DNA of 13,572 bases, taken from NCBI GenBank assembly GCA_023544605.1, contig JAMJFQ010000035.1, positions 1 to 13,572 of the forward strand, given 5' to 3'. Positions 6,479 to 13,043 of this stretch are shown here, in pieces; within the stretch, counting starts at the first letter, position 1; the number at the start of each line of letters is the position of its first letter. The stretch is from ANME-2 cluster archaeon (GTDB lineage Archaea; Halobacteriota; Methanosarcinia; Methanosarcinales; Methanocomedenaceae). Under the pieces are notes generated by a model, which ran no database searches, was not told the origin of the DNA, and saw nothing but the letters and a program-made list of their open reading frames with translations. The translations under genes were made by a program, and so were the position numbers.

Positions 6479-8800
6479 TTAATGATTTACCGGCAGGATT
6501 ATGTGGAAAACACTTCCCATGCCGTCAACCTCATTGTTCCGTACCCATATAGTACCTTTATGCCATTCAACTATCTTTTTGCTAATAGCAAGACCCAGAC
6601 CGGTTCCTCCGTACTTACGGGTGGAACTGGCATCTACCTGATAGAAACGGTCAAACACCCGTTCAAATTCATTATCAGGAATCCCAATCCCGGTGTCCCT
6701 CACCTCAATATGGATATGATAATTATCCTCTGAATATGCTTTTATCGACACCTTACCACCTTTATCAGTGAATTTTATCGTGTTCTCTATGAGGTTTTTG
6801 AATACCTGCTCCAGTGCATAAACATCAGCTTCCAGTGTCAGTTCTTCCCTTACCTCGCTCGTTATAGAGATATGCTTATCACTGGCTATTTTAGTAAAAT
6901 CAGCGATCACATTATCAATAATTTCCTTTAATTTAACCACTTCCGCCTTATATTCTATCTGGTCATATTTGGATAGGTCCAGTACATTTGATATCAACCG
7001 GGTCAACCGGTCCACATTCCTCTGTACTACACTCAGACCCTTACGCTGCATATTTGTAGTGTGACCCAATGTGCCGTCCTGCATTAGTTCTGTATATCCT
7101 TTGATAGAGGTCAAAGGGGTGCGTATCTCGTGGGATATATTGGCAATCAGTTCAGATTTCATCCTGTCAAGCTGCTGGAGTTCCTCATAAGCAATCCCAA
7201 GTTTCTCATAGGACTCCCTCAGCTCTATCTCAAGTGTCATTTGTTCAGTAACATCCCTGCGTATCATCACCTGACCTGTGATGTTATCTTGCTCGTCCCT
7301 CAACGGTGAACCCGATATCTCATAATAGGACGTTACACCTTCCTCATTACTTTTGGTATGGATCGTCCGCATTATAACTCCCGTCTCCAGAGATATAACA
7401 GCAGGGCAGTCATCACACACCTCACTTTTTCCTTCATACACCTCATAGCAAAATTGCCCGATAATATCCTCACCGTACAAGTCTTTTGCCAGTTTATTTG
7501 CAAAGATGATCTTCATATCCGTATCCTGGGCACTGGCAACATCACTTATGCTCTCAAATATGGTCTCTATCTCTTTCTTGGATGAGATCAGTTCAGCCAT
7601 TGTATGCTGTAATTCTTTCGCCATTGCATTGAACGAATTGGCAAGTTTCTCAATTTCATCCTTTGTATCGACATGTATCTCTGTAAATTCACCTTTGGCC
7701 ATTGACTCAGTGCCCTTTATCAATTTATTGATTGGCCTGGTGATGGATCTGGCATAGTAACGTGAGATGAACATGGAGAGCACAAATCCCACAAAGAGAA
7801 AACCCAGATATGCCCATAGTATCCTGTACCCCGCATCGATATACGGTTTCTCAAGAATACCTACATACAATATGCCTATGATATCACCGTTAAAATTGTA
7901 AATCGGCTTATAGGCAGTAACATACCAGGCGTTCACCACAAATGCCCTGTCCTTCCAGTACTCTCCCCTCTCAAGCACTGCTTCATTGACCTCTTTAGAT
8001 ACCCTGGTAGTTATGGCCCTTTTATCTGTATCTGTAGGCACATTAGTGGATATCCTGAAATCTTCCTGGAATATAGTAGCAGTACCCATATCCCTGCCGC
8101 CATACACCTCTCCCTTATATAAGGCGTCCTTTATTATGTCAACGATCCTGTAATCACGGTTTATCAGGTCTGCCCCGTACAACACTCCAAGCATATTACC
8201 ATCATCGTCATATATGGGTGTTGCCGCCATCAATACCATGCCAGACGTTGAGTAATCATCAAGTCTTTCTTTTGCTTTAGGTGTGGGAGTAAATTCCATG
8301 TATGCTTGATCGGCCAATGCCTGGCTTTCCATAAGCAGTTCCTCACGGGTGATTATTTCAGTGGATGATACTGTTGAACCGTTCAATGCATACCGGATAA
8401 GAATGTTCTCTGCCACATTATCCCCGAATACATCAGGATTCCTGGCCCTTGCAATTACCGTACCGTTCATATCGGTAACTGTCAGGATGTCAAGTTTATG
8501 GCTGAACCTTTCGTTATAGATCTCAATGAGATTCTGGCGAAGTAATGTGGAGTTATCATAGATCAAAGGGTCACGTATACGTGAAAAACCAGAGGTATAT
8601 TCTACAATCTCTTCTGTATTAGTTAAATGTGTCTGGTATATGACTTCTGCTGCATCCAGATCATGGACCACATCATGCTGGATGTTATCCTGTATCATAT
8701 TATTGAACAGATAGACTCCAACCCCACCAGCAATAAGGAACGACGCAAACAGTATAACTAAAAATGCATACGCAAGTTTTGTACTGATGGATTTTTCCAT
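6479..8800 (-). CDS. Membrane sensor histidine kinase (Cache-HAMP-PAS-HisKA-HATPase)
   Basis: A 773-residue hybrid-free sensor kinase. Domains in order: signal-anchor helix (about 10-32); a large extracytoplasmic Cache-type sensor (about 35-322) with the repeated signature of a double Cache (DMNGTVIARA at 110-119, SGMVLMAATPIYDDDGNMLGVLYGA at about 186-210 and AYKPIYNFNGDIIGILYVG at about 296-314); second helix (about 327-346); HAMP (about 347-400); PAS (about 408-518) with C451 and a CxxC pair at 462/465; then HisKA with phospho-acceptor H557 in SHEIRTP. The HATPase shows N669 and N673 (NLIENTIKFT), G1 DTGIGIP (702-708), FDRFY (716-720) and G2 GGTGLGL (731-737). All catalytic motifs are intact. 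It senses an external small molecule, to judge from Cache domains, whose ligands vary. The ATG follows the 108-residue membrane protein by 18 bp with AAGGG upstream, so it is probably cotranscribed. The downstream receiver gene is its likely target. Confidence 0.95.
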   Translation of the reverse strand: MEKSISTKLAYAFLVILFASFLIAGGVGVYLFNNMIQDNIQHDVVHDLDAAEVIYQTHLTNTEEIVEYTSGFSRIRDPLIYDNSTLLRQNLIEIYNERFSHKLDILTVTDMNGTVIARARNPDVFGDNVAENILIRYALNGSTVSSTEIITREELLMESQALADQAYMEFTPTPKAKERLDDYSTSGMVLMAATPIYDDDGNMLGVLYGADLINRDYRIVDIIKDALYKGEVYGGRDMGTATIFQEDFRISTNVPTDTDKRAITTRVSKEVNEAVLERGEYWKDRAFVVNAWYVTAYKPIYNFNGDIIGILYVGILEKPYIDAGYRILWAYLGFLFVGFVLSMFISRYYARSITRPINKLIKGTESMAKGEFTEIHVDTKDEIEKLANSFNAMAKELQHTMAELISSKKEIETIFESISDVASAQDTDMKIIFANKLAKDLYGEDIIGQFCYEVYEGKSEVCDDCPAVISLETGVIMRTIHTKSNEEGVTSYYEISGSPLRDEQDNITGQVMIRRDVTEQMTLEIELRESYEKLGIAYEELQQLDRMKSELIANISHEIRTPLTSIKGYTELMQDGTLGHTTNMQRKGLSVVQRNVDRLTRLISNVLDLSKYDQIEYKAEVVKLKEIIDNVIADFTKIASDKHISITSEVREELTLEADVYALEQVFKNLIENTIKFTDKGGKVSIKAYSEDNYHIHIEVRDTGIGIPDNEFERVFDRFYQVDASSTRKYGGTGLGLAISKKIVEWHKGTIWVRNNEVDGMGSVFHIILPVNH

Positions 8801-8818
8801 GTCTCTAACCCTTAATGA

Positions 8819-9145
8819 TCATTGAAGTATCTCTTTTATTAGCCAACCCCAATATTTTATAGCCGAAAACAGACATAAAGTCACGCCTATCGACAGCATA
8901 ATATTCCCAATAAGCTCTAACTGTAGCCTTTTATCATCTAAAATATTCGTCATATTGAAAATAAGATACAAATCGACCAGGAATGATATTCCAATAAGTA
9001 TACCACCTAAAGTATAAAAATGGTATAAAGGTTTCATCTGAAGGGCTTCGCCCAGACGCTGGCTGAGTTTGAACAACACATAGACAATTACTAAAAGCGC
9101 AATAAGAGCGATTTCCTCAAATAACAGGTCATAAAAATGATGCAT
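8819..9145 (-). CDS. Small three-helix membrane protein (downstream of the pair)
   Basis: A 108-residue hydrophobic protein I do not recognise by family. Three membrane segments can be seen: about 10-28, 43-66 (TLGGILIGISFLVDLYLIF) and 77-98. A basic/amphipathic loop (KLSQRLGEALQMK) lies between the first two, and an acidic-basic loop (ILDDKRLQLE) before the third. No catalytic motif is visible. It resembles its upstream neighbour in helix number, spacing and an ELI motif at the start of the third helix, so the two are probably paralogues. Its ATG overlaps the neighbour's TGA by one base (TGATG), implying coupled translation and a matched dose. The position between a KaiC-like ATPase and a sensor kinase suggests a membrane partner in that signalling chain, possibly forming a complex with the other small protein. 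This is inference. Confidence 0.8.
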   Translation of the reverse strand: MHHFYDLLFEEIALIALLVIVYVLFKLSQRLGEALQMKPLYHFYTLGGILIGISFLVDLYLIFNMTNILDDKRLQLELIGNIMLSIGVTLCLFSAIKYWGWLIKEILQ

Positions 9146-9429
9146 CAGACATCCCCCGTCATAGCCCGGTATAATTTCAGGGTCAATAATGATGCTAACA
9201 GTACACCTGACATTTCAATTAACTCTACCCATCCATATTCCTCAACAAATAGATGCAAAAACTCACTTAATGTCAGGATGGCAGCCATAATGAACAAATA
9301 ATAATTGGTCTTGATATTGAATTTCTTCTGATAGAAGAACCCTATGGCTCCGGTAATAAGTATTAACATGCTTACCAGTATCCATGTATAGAAATGGAAT
9401 GCCTGGGTCAATAATAAATAATCCAACAT
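9145..9429 (-). CDS. Small three-helix membrane protein (upstream of the pair)
   Basis: A 94-residue hydrophobic protein of unrecognised family. Segments: about 12-32 (FHFYTWILVSMLILITGAIGF), 42-62 (YYLFIMAAILTLSEFLHLFV) and 69-88 (ELIEMSGVLLASLLTLKLY). A basic loop QKKFNIKTN joins helices one and two, and a short acidic loop VEEYGWVELIE precedes helix three. Charged and polar residues inside helix two (SEFLH) could line a site or contact partners. The gene starts 24 bp after the KaiC-like gene, with a weak GGGAT upstream, and overlaps the next gene by one base. The arrangement points to a two-subunit membrane component encoded inside a signalling operon. Nothing in the sequence shows transport or enzymatic activity. 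Confidence 0.8.
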   Translation of the reverse strand: MLDYLLLTQAFHFYTWILVSMLILITGAIGFFYQKKFNIKTNYYLFIMAAILTLSEFLHLFVEEYGWVELIEMSGVLLASLLTLKLYRAMTGDV

Positions 9430-9453
9430 GGTGAAATCCCATAAAACTACATG

Positions 9454-10911
9454 TTATTTTTTGAATGCCTCTACAAAAGCTTGAGAGGGGGTTTTTACAG
9501 GATTACCTGACATCAATCCCGAATATTCGGTAAAAGGCAATTTGACTTCGACACCTTTCTTGTCAATAACAAGTTCCCGTATCTCTTTGTCATGGTTACT
9601 GCCCCTCATTTTCAGGACAGATATGGCTTTTTTCATCTCGCTCTCAATTTCAACATATCGCAGCAAGATTATACAATCCATTACAACTGATGTGCCGTTT
9701 GATGTGATAGATGACGAACCCATCAATTCAGAGGTCTCATTGGTGAACAGAGCAATGATATTTCGGGATGAAAAATACCTGGACAGATTAAAGACATATT
9801 CATTCAGGCTCAAATCATCCAACAATGCAGCCTTTAAATTATTTATGCCATCAATGACCACACGTTTGGCATCCACTTCCTCCACGAGACTTTTGATTTC
9901 AAGAGCCGTCTTGTTCAATTCAAGTTGATGGGCAGAGGAATACAGTATTCTCAGTAATCCTTCCTTTTCCAGTTTTTCCAGGTCCCAGCCTAAACTTCCG
10001 GCATTGTTCCGAAGGAGAACAGGATCTTCTTCAAAACTCACAAAAATGCCGGGTTCGCCCATCTTTGCACCTTCAACAATGAACTGAAGACTTATCATGG
10101 TTTTTCCGGTTCCGCTACCACCACTTACCAGTACGTTGCTGCCCCGGATAAAACCACCATTGGTCATTTTATCAAGTCCTTTTATTCCAGTAGTACTATG
10201 TTCAGACCCTAACTGTCCCTTTATATCTGGACGCAATGACGGATATATCTCAAGACCGTCATCTGTGATAGTAAAAGAATGCTTACCTGACAGATACTTC
10301 TGTCCTCTCATTTTGAGCACTTCCAGATACCGTACCCTTTTATCCCTCAATCGCTCGTTTGATAAGTATATAACCCCATCTACGATATAACTGATCTCAT
10401 CTCTCCATATCTTATCCCCGGATAGTTCACCTGTGATCAGTACAAGTGAATTCCATCCTTTCATTTTAGTAAAAAGATTATAATAGAACTCCCTCTTCTC
10501 ACCTTCATCCATCCAGCTTGTCAGCACGTTCACAGGATCGATGACGATACGGTCCGGTTTTATAGTCTCTATGTTACGTTCTATCTCCTGAATAATAGCC
10601 GAACTACCCTTCTTGATCTGGTCCGGGTCAAGAGGTACATATTTCACATTACCACTGCCCATTAAGGAAATATTATAAAAATTGAACCGTGACATGAAAT
10701 TGTTGATCATGGCAATGGGTTCAGTTAGGGCAGTAATATACATGCAGACCTCATCTTCCCTGGCAGCATTGAAAAGGCTCTGCATAGAAAATGTGGTCTT
10801 GCCTGTACCCATGATCCCCGCGATCAGAACCGTAGATGGCCTGGAAAAACCTTCACCAAGTACTTCATCAAGCCCGGGAATCCCTGAAAGTACATGTTTC
10901 ATAATAATCAC
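9454..10911 (-). CDS. KaiC-like double RecA-domain ATPase
   Basis: A 485-residue protein with two KaiC/RecA domains. Domain 1 (about 5-225) has Walker A GIMGTGKTT (32-40) and Walker B RIVIDPVN (121-128). Domain 2 (about 236-460) has Walker A GGSGTGKTM (264-272), a catalytic glutamate pair in FVSFEEDP (E294-E295), and Walker B RVVIDGIN (350-357). Where domain 2 has EE, domain 1 reads YITALTEP with a single glutamate, so ATP turnover by domain 1 may be weak. Domain 2 keeps the KaiC stretch ILLRYVEIESEMKKAISVLKMRGSNHDKEIRE nearly as in cyanobacteria, broken here only by substitutions. By my alignment the dual phosphosite Ser-Thr is Ser-Val (S408-V409). Archaeal KaiC-like proteins act as signalling ATPases, not clocks. 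The GTG start overlaps the roadblock TAG by one base and has AAAGGA nine bases upstream; ATG at 10902 is an alternative. No kaiA or kaiB is nearby. Confidence 0.93.
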   Translation of the reverse strand: MIIMKHVLSGIPGLDEVLGEGFSRPSTVLIAGIMGTGKTTFSMQSLFNAAREDEVCMYITALTEPIAMINNFMSRFNFYNISLMGSGNVKYVPLDPDQIKKGSSAIIQEIERNIETIKPDRIVIDPVNVLTSWMDEGEKREFYYNLFTKMKGWNSLVLITGELSGDKIWRDEISYIVDGVIYLSNERLRDKRVRYLEVLKMRGQKYLSGKHSFTITDDGLEIYPSLRPDIKGQLGSEHSTTGIKGLDKMTNGGFIRGSNVLVSGGSGTGKTMISLQFIVEGAKMGEPGIFVSFEEDPVLLRNNAGSLGWDLEKLEKEGLLRILYSSAHQLELNKTALEIKSLVEEVDAKRVVIDGINNLKAALLDDLSLNEYVFNLSRYFSSRNIIALFTNETSELMGSSSITSNGTSVVMDCIILLRYVEIESEMKKAISVLKMRGSNHDKEIRELVIDKKGVEVKLPFTEYSGLMSGNPVKTPSQAFVEAFKK

Positions 10912-11276
10912 TAAATAATTTCCTTTATACGTTCCACTGCTTTTTCAATTTCCAGCAAGATCAACCCTAAGCCTGCATCGGGCTCTGTCATTACGATAAG
11001 CAATGCCTTGGGACCGGCACCCACGCAAATCAATTTACCCGTCTTTGATTCCACGATCACCCTGTTGGGCAACCCTTTATTAAGTTCAGATGTAGCAGTT
11101 TCAGCAGCACCTAACATGGTCGCTGACATTGCTGCAAACGTTTCAGCCACTATGCCTTGAGGCATCTCCGAACTCATCAATAGGCCATCACGACTGACTA
11201 TTGCGCATACTTCTACACTCCCCACAATTTTCAATTCAATGAGTATTTCCTGAAGCATTTCGGTTGTTGTAGTCAA
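10911..11276 (-). CDS. Roadblock/LC7 domain protein
   Basis: A 121-residue protein made of one roadblock/LC7 domain. Features are an N-terminal helix (MLQEILIELK), the strand VEVCAIVSRDGLLMSSEMP, the long helix VAETFAAMSATMLGAAETATSEL, the strand pair RVIVESKTGKLICVGAGPKALLIVMTEP, and a C-terminal helix (LILLEIEKAVERIKEI). This is the MglB-like layout. Such proteins dimerise and act as scaffolds or as GTPase-activating partners of MglA-type small GTPases. No GTPase gene is in the window, so the KaiC-like ATPase, whose gene overlaps this one by 1 nt (TAGTG), is the probable partner. The start is TTG at 11276, supported by AAGGTGG at 11284-11290 with seven bases of spacing; the first internal ATG (11258) has no such site. 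It is the first gene of the signalling operon, behind a TATA-like element. Confidence 0.92.
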   Translation of the reverse strand: MTTTTEMLQEILIELKIVGSVEVCAIVSRDGLLMSSEMPQGIVAETFAAMSATMLGAAETATSELNKGLPNRVIVESKTGKLICVGAGPKALLIVMTEPDAGLGLILLEIEKAVERIKEII

Positions 11277-11283
11277 GTTTTTT

Positions 11284-11350
11284 CCACCTTTATTATTTGA
11301 CCTTCAGGTTGTTTGGCATCTCTTATCTGCCTGTATTTTGATAATAAATA
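11284..11350 (-). promoter_or_regulatory. Promoter and ribosome binding site of the signalling operon
   Basis: On the minus strand TATTTATTAT (11341-11350) is a plausible TATA element. It puts transcription start near 11315 and gives a leader of about 40 nt. AAGGTGG (11284-11290) then lies seven bases before the TTG start and is what decides that unusual start codon. No other promoter is evident until the one before the response regulator. Confidence 0.55.
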
Positions 11351-11370
11351 CTTGTTTTTGAAGGAGACAT

Positions 11371-11412
11371 CTTATGACCTCGATTATATTAATTTGAATA
11401 TGAGGTCATAAG
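11371..11412 (-). terminator. 11-bp perfect inverted repeat across the end of the DUF447 gene
   Basis: CTTATGACCTC (11371-11381) and GAGGTCATAAG (11402-11412) pair perfectly around a 20-nt A/T-rich loop that contains the TAA stop. One arm is coding, the other lies past the stop. In minus-strand RNA this makes a 3'-end hairpin, but no T-run follows directly. It may act as a terminator, a stabilising 3' structure or a protein site. It is 21 bp from the TATA element of the next operon. Confidence 0.5.
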
Positions 11413-11968
11413 CTTCTTTTTCAGTACTCCCTCCGCATTTAGATATAATACTACTATATGATTTTATCTGGGATAAATATTTATCATTAACAAAAACTTT
11501 ATAGCGTGTAGCAAGGACCACTGCCTCGATGACAGCATTGAAGGCACGGTTTATCGGTCTTATCGTCTGGTGGTTAATATTACCGATTATGGGATGTAAT
11601 TCTGCAACCAGGACATTACTGCCATTGTTATGTTCTGCCCTCAAGAGCATCCAGGCACTGCAATCCGTTATCACCGGAAAATCTTCACCTGTGTCTGTCT
11701 TTATGAATGCAAATACTTCCTCAGCCACATCAGATAATGCAGATCGAACGAACAGCACCGGGTCATAGACCATATTGGCTGCCAGCAGTCCAGTATCTCC
11801 GATATTGGTATAGGTTTGAGACCCTTTGTACACCCTCACCATGAGTTTCCCATCACGCCTGATCATGCCTATGGGTGCCGCATTGGGCTTGCCCAAGGCT
11901 GAGAGTGTTGTAACAATGACCTCATTGATGCCCTCCCACAATCCATAACGGTCCAGTTCTTTATTCAA
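11384..11968 (-). CDS. DUF447 family protein, probable flavin-binding split-barrel fold
   Basis: A 194-residue soluble protein of the DUF447 family, found mainly in archaea. Structures of family members show an FMN-binding split-barrel fold (from memory), but no reaction is established. Recognisable parts are the N-terminal EGINEVIVTTLSALGKPNAAPIGMI, the strand KLMVRVYKGSQTYTNI, VYDPVLFVRSAL, and later the conserved HPIIGNINHQTIRPINRAFNAVIEAVVLATR helix region. Length matches the family. The start is TTG at 11968, embedded in TTGA so that it overlaps the TGA of the upstream CitG-like gene by four bases; GGAAG a few bases upstream supports it. The next in-frame ATG would remove about 34 residues, including conserved ones. 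Coupled translation with the CitG-like gene suggests a joint biochemical role. In methylotrophic bacteria, relatives of such archaeal genes occur near tetrahydromethanopterin genes, so C1-cofactor biosynthesis is a reasonable but unproven guess. Confidence 0.88.
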   Translation of the reverse strand: MNKELDRYGLWEGINEVIVTTLSALGKPNAAPIGMIRRDGKLMVRVYKGSQTYTNIGDTGLLAANMVYDPVLFVRSALSDVAEEVFAFIKTDTGEDFPVITDCSAWMLLRAEHNNGSNVLVAELHPIIGNINHQTIRPINRAFNAVIEAVVLATRYKVFVNDKYLSQIKSYSSIISKCGGSTEKEAYDLIFKLI

Positions 11969-12867
11969 ACTTCCAGTCCCCCCATTAATGCCGCAAAAAG
12001 CCCTGCGATCATTATATCTGCAGTGGAACCCGGATTTATGCCGTCACGTATCAGTTCTTCATCAAAGGCGCGGAGGTCCTCCTTTGCACCATCGAATCCT
12101 GTCCTATCAATACTGCCAATGATGCTCTTTGCCCGGTCTGATACCTTCTGTGCTGTATGGACGTCTAACTTGATCTGGATAAAGGTATCAGGATTCTTTG
12201 ATAGTATTTCCAAAAAACTCCATACTACTGCATCATTGATGTTCATTGTTCTCTTTTTCGCCAGAATACTGTCCGCACATTCGAAGGTGAGGAGGTACCC
12301 ACTGGTCCATTCCCTTGCGATCATATCATAGGAAGATGATATTTCCATCAACTCGAACAGCGTGGTCCCCTTGCTCCTGATGGTTTCGATGGACGCGGGG
12401 TCCCTCAGGTCAAGGTCAGATACATCCTTTACTTTCACGCCGGCCACGGAGAAAGCCTTGTATATCTCGACCGCATCCTCTACGGTAGTATTTTGCACCA
12501 GTTCCAGGGTCCTGCGCTCCAGTTCAGGGAAAATGTAAGAGGTGCTTCCACTCTTGTTAACCAGTTTTCCTGCTGCCATTACCAGCGGAATGAGCAGCAT
12601 GAACGCACCGAAATGAGTGTTCCCGCCCTTTTGCCACTTGCTACTCTCGATAACGGCCTTGTGTATGTATCCACCTATACCCCCTTGGTCCTGTGATGCC
12701 TGCTCAAGCACCGGGTATACGCTCACAGCTGAAGCCAGGAAATGTTCGAATCGGGTGTCAGGATAGTTATGGTCCCGATCTACATTACCTGGTTTGGGGG
12801 TGGCGCATACTTCCAATATCATAGCAAGCTGGGCATACTGGGCTATGCGGTAATTATCATAGGTCAT
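11965..12867 (-). CDS. CitG-like (triphosphoribosyl-dephospho-CoA synthase family) protein
   Basis: A protein of about 300 residues in the CitG/MdcB family (COG1767). The bacterial enzymes make 2'-(5''-triphosphoribosyl)-3'-dephospho-CoA, the precursor of the citrate or malonate lyase prosthetic group, from ATP and dephospho-CoA. Signatures: EVCATPKPGNVDR near the N terminus (about 20-32), GGNTHFGAFMLLIPL in the first third, SGYLLTFECAD in the middle and NPGSTADIMIAGLFAAL at the C terminus. No citrate or malonate lyase genes are present, and archaea with this family generally lack them, so the natural substrate is probably a different nucleotide or cofactor. Homologues associate with tetrahydromethanopterin genes in methylotrophs (from memory). 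ATG at 12867 is preferred; a GTG two codons upstream (12873) is in frame, and neither has a good ribosome site. It is the first gene of a two-gene operon with DUF447. Confidence 0.9.
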   Translation of the reverse strand: MTYDNYRIAQYAQLAMILEVCATPKPGNVDRDHNYPDTRFEHFLASAVSVYPVLEQASQDQGGIGGYIHKAVIESSKWQKGGNTHFGAFMLLIPLVMAAGKLVNKSGSTSYIFPELERRTLELVQNTTVEDAVEIYKAFSVAGVKVKDVSDLDLRDPASIETIRSKGTTLFELMEISSSYDMIAREWTSGYLLTFECADSILAKKRTMNINDAVVWSFLEILSKNPDTFIQIKLDVHTAQKVSDRAKSIIGSIDRTGFDGAKEDLRAFDEELIRDGINPGSTADIMIAGLFAALMGGLEV

Positions 12868-12910
12868 GGTCACTGTATTTTGGCATTTTATCTGGTTTTT
12901 AAGGCATGAT

Positions 12911-12926
12911 AATATATTATTATATT
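12911..12926 (-). promoter_or_regulatory. Putative TATA box of the CitG-like/DUF447 operon
   Basis: The minus strand reads AATATAATAATATATT, 44-59 bp before the ATG at 12867. A start near 12888 would leave a short leader with no evident Shine-Dalgarno. The 176-bp divergent gap around it is very A/T-rich, with a G/T-rich patch near 12940-12960. Confidence 0.45.
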
Positions 12927-12972
12927 GTTATTGTTCTATTGATTGTGTGTTGTTGGGGGTTAACTATACAAA

Positions 12973-12983
12973 ACTATATATTA
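12973..12983 (+). promoter_or_regulatory. Putative TATA box of the thioredoxin-like lipoprotein gene
   Basis: ACTATATATTA lies about 60-70 bp before the ATG at 13044 and predicts a start near 13008. The leader then holds GCGGTG (13032-13037), a weak ribosome site seven bases before the ATG. Confidence 0.45.
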
Positions 12984-13043
12984 TTTTAGTACACACCAGC
13001 CAGTATAATTTCCGGCAAATTGATCCAAAGAGCGGTGTAAAAA

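Noticed and set aside
9542..9928. 128-codon open frame on + opposite the KaiC-like gene
   Set aside because: Serine-rich shadow of the RecA-like domain; no motif and no promoter or ribosome site.
9454..11276. Circadian clock operon
   Set aside because: No kaiA or kaiB is present and the phosphosite and first-domain catalytic residues differ from clock KaiC; a general signalling role fits better.
11361..11397. AAGGAG followed by ATG and a seven-codon ORF (MTSIILI) on +, a possible leader peptide
   Set aside because: It lies antisense to the end of the DUF447 gene with no downstream + strand gene to control until 13044; the AAGGAG-ATG spacing is probably chance within the inverted repeat.
11965..12867. 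Part of a citrate lyase cluster
   Set aside because: No lyase subunit, ligase or acyl-carrier gene is adjacent, and the partner gene is DUF447.
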